Assembly: GCF_020524765.1 (NCBI RefSeq)
Contig: NZ_JAIVLR010000001.1
Coordinates: 62,001 to 126,000, forward strand
Source of the DNA: Qipengyuania gaetbuli
GTDB taxonomy: Bacteria; Pseudomonadota; Alphaproteobacteria; Sphingomonadales; Sphingomonadaceae
DNA length: 64,000 nucleotides
Direction: 5' to 3'
Shown here in pieces: positions 58,370 through 64,000 of the stretch (position 1 is its first letter; the number at the start of each line of letters is the position of its first letter). The position numbers were made by a program, and so were the translations under genes. The notes under the pieces were generated by a model. It was not told where the DNA came from, searched no databases, and was given only the letters and a program-made list of their open reading frames with translations.

Positions 58370-60253
58370 TCACAGAAAGCGGATGAAAAGAGATTTCCAC
58401 TGCTCCAAGGTTGTTTCATCTACGTGCTTGCTCGGATTAGCGATTAGCTTCTCTTTCACGCCTAAAGAAAGACGAACTTTCCACCCGGATTCGAGTTCGA
58501 AGCCTTGGCTAGTGGCCCATTCTTTGATTTGCGGAACGATCGGTTTCTTGGGGTCATGAAAATCCTCAAATTCGCGGTCAGCACGACGCTCCATCCGGTC
58601 TAAAACTTGACAGATCAACGCTGGCGGAATGAGATCCTCTATCTCTGTTCCGCTCAAATTTTCAATGACCTCATCGGTCATTAGGACGGAGTCTTCTGCG
58701 CCTTGGTAAAGCGTTTCACGAAGGGCTTTGGCAGCCTGCTTGCCAGGACCGTCTGAATCAAAAAGCACAACTGGCAAATCGTCATCCCGACCGGACAAAA
58801 TTGATGCAATTATCTTTGCGGTCTTGGCGCCGCCCGATGGCGGAAAAACCAGTTCCGTCTTCGGCGCGATCTTCTTCTTCCCAATTAAGACACTCTTGAT
58901 GGCAGAAAGGTAATGTTGGTCAGAAGGGCCCTCTACAATCACTGGCTTACACCCAAGGAGTAAGCTTTCAGCAACTGTGAGATTCAGGGCTGAATGGACG
59001 GCGTAGGTTGCCCCTCGCTCCCTTTCACCATCCCTACTGCGCGCCTCTCCTAAGTCGCTCGAAGCGACCGTCCCGCCACTCTCGCTTACGTAAACTTTAC
59101 GCACACGATCAAGCCGGTCCGCATCGATCATAAAAGGGGAGTGTGTGGTGAAGAGAATTTGATTGGTTCTCGCGAGATTGTCGAAGAAATCCGAAAGATC
59201 CCGCTGCGCCAACGGATGCAATGAGTGCCCTGGCTCATCCAAGAGCACGATGGCATCCTCATGTGTGTCTTCACTTTCGTACGTGAAGACGAGAAAGAAA
59301 CTCAAAAACCATTGGAGACCGGCACTTCGGTTCTCCAATTCAACCTCTTCGGGCCGCCTCGCGTCGGCTACGAATATTCGAAAATAATTCCCATCAGCCA
59401 CCAATCTGAATCGGTAGTCCCCCTGCTTCCACCACTCCCGAAATGCCTTGGTCAGTTTACTAGATGCTGATTGAAGCAAAGCTTGCCGTTCGCGAAGTTG
59501 CTTGTCATCCTTCTCAATCTCGTCATCAGTCTTGCTTGTGAGCAAGCCGATCCGTTGGCCTTGCTGATTGACCCGCTCAGTCACCCCAGTTGCTCGGGCT
59601 AACTCAAGTACTTCCTCAGCGCTCAAACCAACGAGATCAAAGAGCACTTCTAAAGTTCGGGCTTTTGCAGCCTCCTTTTGACCGAGGTCGTCGCGCTCCA
59701 TATTCTCGACCACATGCGGCAAGTAAATCTGAGCATCGAGATTGCCGTAGTTCGAATAGTAAACAAATTTCGGAAGTCGGGCTTTCATTGCCTTCCAAAG
59801 ACTCGGCCCCTTATCTGCCTCGGTTTCGCCATCTTCGTCACTATCAGTCTCGACTGGTTTGTAGGCTTTTGTGAAAATGAATGATGGTAATTCTGGGAAT
59901 TTGAAACCCATACGACCTTCAAAGTCACGCCAAACCTCCATCGTCGAAATCTTTGACCGTTCAGCGCCGTAGCTCGCCGCAAGCTCTTGCTCTTTTTCAG
60001 TAAGTTCAAATACACACCTGACGAAGTCATGACTGTCTGGATCGCTGCGCATTTCCGCATATCGGCCCCGGGGCATGTCATCGAGAAGGCTTATCTGACC
60101 GCCAGCTGATGGATTGAACTTCCAGAGAGGCAAAAGCAGGTTTGTCTTCCCAGCCTCGTTTTCTCCAATCAATGCCGTGACGTCCGAGACATCGATCCAT
60201 CCACTATCCTCAACCGAACGAAAATTCGTCACGCGGAACTTGACCAGCTTCAT
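58370..60253 (-). CDS. OLD-family ATPase with TOPRIM nuclease domain
   Basis: The protein has 627 residues. An N-terminal SMC/RecF-like ATPase begins KLVKFRVTNFRSVEDSGWI, with Walker A GENEAGKT at residues 30-37. A divergent insert with coiled-coil character covers about 90-300. The signature-like NRSAGLQW (about 309-316), Walker B AIVLLDEPGHSLHP (Asp339/Glu340) and the switch His371 in FTTHSPFM follow. The C-terminal TOPRIM has Glu441 in VIVEGPSDQHYL and the acidic pair Asp499/Asp501 in LFDSDGPG. The order is that of OLD nucleases, ATP-dependent DNA-cutting enzymes linked to phage exclusion. No UvrD-type helicase follows, so Gabija is unlikely. ATG 60253 is preferred; a GTG at 60262 is possible. 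AT-rich codon use. Confidence 0.9.
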   Translation of the reverse strand: MKLVKFRVTNFRSVEDSGWIDVSDVTALIGENEAGKTNLLLPLWKFNPSAGGQISLLDDMPRGRYAEMRSDPDSHDFVRCVFELTEKEQELAASYGAERSKISTMEVWRDFEGRMGFKFPELPSFIFTKAYKPVETDSDEDGETEADKGPSLWKAMKARLPKFVYYSNYGNLDAQIYLPHVVENMERDDLGQKEAAKARTLEVLFDLVGLSAEEVLELARATGVTERVNQQGQRIGLLTSKTDDEIEKDDKQLRERQALLQSASSKLTKAFREWWKQGDYRFRLVADGNYFRIFVADARRPEEVELENRSAGLQWFLSFFLVFTYESEDTHEDAIVLLDEPGHSLHPLAQRDLSDFFDNLARTNQILFTTHSPFMIDADRLDRVRKVYVSESGGTVASSDLGEARSRDGERERGATYAVHSALNLTVAESLLLGCKPVIVEGPSDQHYLSAIKSVLIGKKKIAPKTELVFPPSGGAKTAKIIASILSGRDDDLPVVLFDSDGPGKQAAKALRETLYQGAEDSVLMTDEVIENLSGTEIEDLIPPALICQVLDRMERRADREFEDFHDPKKPIVPQIKEWATSQGFELESGWKVRLSLGVKEKLIANPSKHVDETTLEQWKSLFIRFL

Positions 60254-60326
60254 CGGGATCACTCGTCCTTTTTCAACAGCTTGATGCTCCGCTAAACACC
60301 ATTGATAGCGTCATTGCCAGCCTCTT

Positions 60327-60369
60327 CTCAATTGTTACACACCGTCAATAGAGGATACGATCAATTGAG
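60327..60369. repeat. Inverted repeat upstream of the OLD-type gene
   Basis: Perfect 8-bp arms CTCAATTG and CAATTGAG are separated by 27 bases, 74-116 bases upstream of the chosen OLD start. They could be an operator pair at its promoter. The rest of the 60254-60614 gap is AT-rich up to about 60470 and holds no gene I can support. Confidence 0.35.
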
Positions 60370-60479
60370 CGAATATTATTCTTTGACCCTTGTCACCAGT
60401 AGGGGGCGCACTGAGACGTACTAATTGAAATCCACATCCGACGTGTGATTACATATTTCTGGTCCCTCAAACGCTGGGC

Positions 60480-60507
60480 GCGACGCGTCGGCGTCGCTCG
60501 GCTTTTT
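60480..60507 (+). terminator. Orphan terminator-like hairpin at the island edge
   Basis: GCGACGC and GCGTCGC form a perfect 7-bp stem with a GTCG loop; after TCGGC comes TTTTT. It reads on the plus strand, but no plus-strand gene precedes it inside the island, so it may be left from a host gene that lay here before the insertion, or end an unseen small RNA. Confidence 0.45.
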
Positions 60508-60614
60508 CGCATGAGCTCGGGCGGGCGGTCTCCCTATCCTGATCTGCGGCTCGGCGAGCCCGCCGGCCAGAACCATTTTCCTACACAACCAAAATCTGCA
60601 TCCTGCGGTGGGCC

Positions 60615-61316
60615 ATGACCGAACCCACCCGCAAGATCGCCCGCCAGGCCACCTCCGCCGTCGCTCACATCGCGCCCGAGCCGGAGGAGGACGATCCGCT
60701 GCTCGCCTTCGCGCCCTTCATCCATGCAGCGCCGCGGCGCAATTCGATTACGCCGGACTTGCAGCGCCGCTTCGTGGGCACGCTCGCGGCCACGGGGATA
60801 GTCACTCAGGCGGCGCGCTCCATCGGCAAGAGCATGGAGGCGCTCTACAAGCTGCGCGCGCGGCCCGGGGCGGAAGGGTTTGCCGCCGCCTGGGACGCGG
60901 CGCTGGAGCGCGGCGTGCAGCGGCTGGAGGATTGCGCGCTCGAACGCGCGCTGCAGGGCACGCCGACGCCGATCGTCTCGTCCGGCAAGCTGCTGGGCGT
61001 GTGGCACAAGCCCGATAACGGGCTACTCAAGTTCCTCCTCCAGCACCGGCTCAGGGACAGGTATTCCCCGGCCTCAAGCAGCGAAGCGGTAGGCCTCAAG
61101 AAAGGCGATGCGGTGTATGAGGCTATCAAGGCCGAGGTGCTGGCGGAGGAACGGGCGAAGGCCGCGGCGCGCTCGCCCGAGGCCGTCAACGCCGCGCGGC
61201 GGGAGCGGGCGATCGCGCTCTACGGCTACGATCCCGAGGAGGGGGAGCCGCCGGAGGAGGATGCGGGCGACGGGGCGATCGACTGGGACGCCGCCTTCCC
61301 CGGCGAAGAGCCGTGA
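60615..61316 (+). CDS. HTH / phage-terminase-small-subunit-like protein (paralogue of the gene at 322)
   Basis: The protein has 233 residues. Residues about 44-100 carry the same plan as the protein at 322-1128: TPDLQRRFVGTLAATGIVTQ, then AARSIGKSMEALYKLRARPG and an AAWDAALERG helix. In the middle TPTPIVSSGKLLGVWHKPDN could be a DNA-binding wing. The C-terminus is acidic (DPEEGEPPEEDAGDGAIDWD). No phage genes are adjacent. It is GC-rich like the host and lies at the border of the AT-rich OLD island. It is 10 bases from the convergent copB stop. Confidence 0.6.
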   Translation: MTEPTRKIARQATSAVAHIAPEPEEDDPLLAFAPFIHAAPRRNSITPDLQRRFVGTLAATGIVTQAARSIGKSMEALYKLRARPGAEGFAAAWDAALERGVQRLEDCALERALQGTPTPIVSSGKLLGVWHKPDNGLLKFLLQHRLRDRYSPASSSEAVGLKKGDAVYEAIKAEVLAEERAKAAARSPEAVNAARRERAIALYGYDPEEGEPPEEDAGDGAIDWDAAFPGEEP

Positions 61317-61326
61317 GGGACGCGGC

Positions 61327-62268
61327 CTAGAACCAGGCCCTCAGCCCCAGGAGGAGCGCGATGCCGTCCGTATCCTCGCCCGCAAGGCGCGCGATGTCCG
61401 CCGTCTCGCCCAGCTTGGCTTCGTAGCCGACGCCGACATAGGGGGCGAATTCCCGCGCGAATTCGTAACGCAGGCGCACCCCTGTCTCCAGCTTGGTCAG
61501 CCCTGCCCCGATGTCGCGCTCGGGAATGTCCTGTGCGGACAGTTCCAGCTCCGCCCGCGGCTGCAGGATCAGGCGCTGGGTCAGCTTCCAGTCGTATTCG
61601 CCCTCCACCCGCGCGGTAATGTCGCCGCGATCGGACAGGAAGGCCGCCGCATCGACGTGCCACATGTAGGGCGCAAGGCCCTGCACGCCGAGGACGAGGT
61701 GGCTGCGCGTCTCCGGCTCCACATCCAGCCGCACGCCGGCCTGCAGGTCGAAGAAGGGGCCGATGGCATGGCCCCAGAGCGCCTGCAGTTCGGCATCCTC
61801 GATGCTGCCGCCGAATTCGCCTTCGCCTTCGGACTTGAAGACGAACTTGTCGATATCGCCGCCGTACCAGCCCTGCACGTCCCATAGGAAGGCATCGTGG
61901 CCGTCCGCGACGCGCGCTTCCAGCCGTTCGACCATGACGGTGCCGGTCTTCATCTCGCCGTGGGTCGCGTGGTTTTCCGCGCGGGCGGCGGCCATGGCCT
62001 CGGCCCCGAAGATGGCGTCGGCGGCGTGCTGCGGCCCCTCGAACGCCTCTGCCGGCGGCGGGCCGGAGGGCAGGTCGCCGACCTGGTGCGCCGAGTGGTC
62101 CATTTGCGGGGCGCCGGTCATGTCGGGCAGCTTGAACGGTGCGGGCGCCTTGGCGGGGGCCTTGGCGGGTTCTTCCGTGTGGCCTTCATGGCCGGTGTGG
62201 CCCGAGTGGTCCTGCGCTGCGGCCGGAAGGGCGAACAGGATCAGTGGCAGGGCGAGAGCTGTCTTCAT
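61327..62268 (-). CDS. copB: Copper resistance outer-membrane protein CopB
   Basis: The protein has 313 residues. The signal peptide is cut near AAA-QD. A His/Met-rich N-terminal part follows (DHSGHTGHEGHTEE and QMDHSAHQVGD), a copper-binding region. The CopB domain (about 110-313) has VMVERLEARVADGHDAFLWDV cut by the D-G-H, then WYGGDIDKFVFKSEGEGEFG, and ends in LLGLRAWF as an outer-membrane barrel terminates with Phe. The start overlaps the copA stop by 4 bases. It helps keep copper out of or sequestered from the periplasm. Confidence 0.93.
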   Translation of the reverse strand: MKTALALPLILFALPAAAQDHSGHTGHEGHTEEPAKAPAKAPAPFKLPDMTGAPQMDHSAHQVGDLPSGPPPAEAFEGPQHAADAIFGAEAMAAARAENHATHGEMKTGTVMVERLEARVADGHDAFLWDVQGWYGGDIDKFVFKSEGEGEFGGSIEDAELQALWGHAIGPFFDLQAGVRLDVEPETRSHLVLGVQGLAPYMWHVDAAAFLSDRGDITARVEGEYDWKLTQRLILQPRAELELSAQDIPERDIGAGLTKLETGVRLRYEFAREFAPYVGVGYEAKLGETADIARLAGEDTDGIALLLGLRAWF

Positions 62269-64000
62269 GCGCCCTCTCCCGCCTTGGGGAACGGCCGCAC
62301 GGTCACCGTCTGCATCATCCCTGCGTGCATGTGGTAGAGCAAATGGCAGTGGAAGGCCCAGTCGCCCGGCTCGTTCGCGGTGACGTCGAAAGTCGCCGTG
62401 CCGCCCGGCTGGACGACAACCGTGTGCTTCAGCGGCTGGTTCATCATCCCCGCGCCGTTCACCAGCTCGAAGAAGTGGCCGTGCAGGTGGATCGGGTGCG
62501 CCATCATCGTGTCGTTGACCAGCTTCACCCGCACCCGCTCGTCATAGGCGAAGCGGATCGGATCGTCGGTGACGGCGGAGAATTTCCTGCCGTCGAAGCT
62601 CCACATGTACCGTTCCATGTTGCCGGTGAGGTGGATCTCCAGCTGTCGCGTGGGCATGCGGTGCGGATTGGGCCGCTTCGCCTTGAGGTCGGTGTAACGC
62701 AGGACGCGGTGGTCCACCTTGTCGAGGCCGAGGCCAGGGAAGTCCATCCGGTCGACCGGCATCGGCGCCACCATGTCGAGGCCGGGTCCGACCTTCACAT
62801 TGTCCGGCAGTTTCGAGGTATCGCGCATGGAATGGTCCATCGAGCCGTGGTCCATACCGGCCATCGCATCGCCGGAGCCGTGGTTCATCCCGCCATGGCC
62901 GTCGTGCCCTCCATGACCGCCATGACCGCCCTCGCCGCCTTCCATCGAGCCCATGCCCATGTCGGCCATGGTCAGCGTCACCGGTTCGCGCAGCGGCGGC
63001 GGGGCGGCGCGGTGGCCCTTGTGCGAGGTGAGCGAGGCGACGCCCATGCCCGAACGGTCCATCGCCTCGGCGACCAGAGCGTGGCTGCCGTCGGGCGGCG
63101 TCACGATGACGTCGTAGGTCTCGGCCGTGCCGATCTGGAATTCGTCGACTTCGAACTCTTCCACATCCTTGCCGTCGGCAGCGATGACGGTCATCGGCAC
63201 GCCCGGAATGCGGATGTTGAAGAAGGTCATGGCCGATCCGTTGATGACGCGCAGCCTGATCCGTTCGCCGGGGGTGAAGAGATACTCCAGCCCGTCCATC
63301 GGCCCGTGGCCGTTGATAAGGAAGGTATAGGTCGCCCCCGTCACGTCGGAGATGTCGCGCGGGTTCATCCGCATGCGGCCCCACATCAGCCGCTCTTCCA
63401 GGCTCATCTCGCCTTCGGTCGCGGTCTGCATCTGGTAGTTGTAATAATGCTCCCCGACCTTCAGCTTGCGCGCGATCTCGTGCGGGTGGACGGGCGTGAA
63501 CTCGCTCAGCAGCACGACATAGTCGCGATCGTAGCGCGGATCGGGCGTCGCGCTTTCGATGATGAGCGGGCCGTAGTGCCCTTCCTGCTCCTGAAGGCCG
63601 GAATGGCTGTGCCACCAGTAGGTGCCGTTCTGCCGGATCGGGAATTCGTAGGTGAAGGTCTCGCCCGGCTTGATCCCGGGGAAGCTGACGCCCGGCACGC
63701 CGTCGAACTGGAAGGGTAGCAGCAGGCCATGCCAGTGGATCGAGGTGTCCTCGGCAAGCCGGTTGGTCACGTCGATGCGCACGTTCTGCCCTTCGCGCAG
63801 CCGCACCAGCGGCCCGGGCACCGTGCCGTTCACGGCCACCGCGTGGCCGCTCCTGCCGCCGACGCCGAAATGGTGGCTGTCCACCGTCAGCGCGATGCGT
63901 TCGCCGCTCACCTCGCCGAAACCCTGGCGGGCGTGGGTCAGCGATTGCCCCTTGGCCCATGCAGGCAGCGGGACCGCGCTTGCTGCGGCAAGGCCGACGG
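62265..64000 (-). CDS. copA: Copper resistance multicopper oxidase CopA (5' end outside window)
   Basis: At least 577 residues are visible. The frame stays open to the window edge and there reads GLAAASAVPLPAWAKGQS, the end of a Tat-type signal peptide, so only a few residues are missing. Multicopper sites are complete: HWHG and WWHSHSG in the first domain, HPIHLHGHFFEL and HCHLLYHMHAGMM in the last. A Met/His/Gly-rich insert (about residues 360-400, GGHGGHGGHDGHGG and AMAGMDHGSMDHS) is typical of CopA. It oxidises Cu(I) in the periplasm. copB follows directly. Confidence 0.95.
   Translation of the reverse strand, partial: VGLAAASAVPLPAWAKGQSLTHARQGFGEVSGERIALTVDSHHFGVGGRSGHAVAVNGTVPGPLVRLREGQNVRIDVTNRLAEDTSIHWHGLLLPFQFDGVPGVSFPGIKPGETFTYEFPIRQNGTYWWHSHSGLQEQEGHYGPLIIESATPDPRYDRDYVVLLSEFTPVHPHEIARKLKVGEHYYNYQMQTATEGEMSLEERLMWGRMRMNPRDISDVTGATYTFLINGHGPMDGLEYLFTPGERIRLRVINGSAMTFFNIRIPGVPMTVIAADGKDVEEFEVDEFQIGTAETYDVIVTPPDGSHALVAEAMDRSGMGVASLTSHKGHRAAPPPLREPVTLTMADMGMGSMEGGEGGHGGHGGHDGHGGMNHGSGDAMAGMDHGSMDHSMRDTSKLPDNVKVGPGLDMVAPMPVDRMDFPGLGLDKVDHRVLRYTDLKAKRPNPHRMPTRQLEIHLTGNMERYMWSFDGRKFSAVTDDPIRFAYDERVRVKLVNDTMMAHPIHLHGHFFELVNGAGMMNQPLKHTVVVQPGGTATFDVTANEPGDWAFHCHLLYHMHAGMMQTVTVRPFPKAGEGA

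Noticed and set aside
57972-60262. Gabija system (GajA plus GajB)
   Set aside because: The OLD-like protein fits GajA in domain order, but no UvrD/PcrA-type helicase gene lies on either side.
62139-63719. Plus-strand open frame opposite copA and copB
   Set aside because: It has no start signal of note and is His/Val/Arg-rich through antisense reading of Met/His-rich CopA.

Overview
The window reads as chromosomal DNA of a GC-rich alphaproteobacterium. It is most likely a member of the Sphingomonadales close to Erythrobacter, Qipengyuania or Altererythrobacter. This rests on protein style and gene order: a TonB-dependent B12 operon under a cobalamin riboswitch, a direct-repeat alphaproteobacterial LexA box (GTTC-N7-GTTC) at uvrA, a sucD-sucA-sucB-lpd cluster behind mdh, and one long str-S10-spc-alpha ribosomal superoperon. 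No tRNA, rRNA, CRISPR array or complete insertion sequence was seen.

Layout. Positions 1-1130 hold the end of an RlpA-like gene and an HTH/terminase-small-subunit-like gene. Positions 1270-3250 are a visibly AT-richer three-gene cassette (two-helix membrane protein, ImmA/IrrE metallopeptidase, phage-T4 'beta'-family protein) that ends 5 bp from the uvrA stop. Positions 3255-13245 hold uvrA, a META-type lipoprotein, a T4-lysozyme-like GH24 enzyme, a diguanylate cyclase, thpR, a small lipoprotein and an M3 peptidase. Positions 13250-18226 are the minus-strand cobalamin operon (riboswitch, btuB, btuF, btuC, btuD and a small unknown gene). Positions 18287-32271 hold a SleB-type hydrolase, mdh, two small secreted proteins, sucD, sucA, sucB, lpdA, a mini-SEDS-like membrane protein, an amidase, a PepSY protein and a TRIC-family channel. 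Positions 32275-35294 hold two related secreted small proteins and a serine hydrolase.

Positions 35332-57943 are the ribosomal superoperon on the minus strand, read in the order rpsL, rpsG, fusA, tuf // rpsJ, rplC, rplD, rplW, rplB, rpsS, rplV, rpsC, rplP, rpmC, rpsQ, rplN, rplX, rplE, rpsN, rpsH, rplF, rplR, rpsE, rpmD, [glycosyltransferase, frameshifted methyltransferase], rplO, secY, adk, [SRPBCC protein] // rpsM, rpsK, rpoA, rplQ. Matching promoter-like sequences with 17-bp spacers can be read upstream of rpsL, rpsJ and rpsM. A terminator follows tuf and another follows rplQ.

Just upstream of the str promoter lies a second AT-richer island (57972-60500) with an OLD-type ATPase/TOPRIM gene and a 68-residue gene. 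Beyond it are a second HTH/terminase-like gene, related to the one at 322-1128, and a copA-copB copper operon cut by the window end.

The strongest candidates for undescribed biology are: the 1272-3249 cassette, a possible defence system; the repeated pairing of an HTH/terminase-like paralogue with a foreign cassette; the glycosyltransferase-methyltransferase pair lodged inside the spc operon; the unusual tails on ribosomal proteins S5 and L3; and structured leaders in front of rplC and rpsM.
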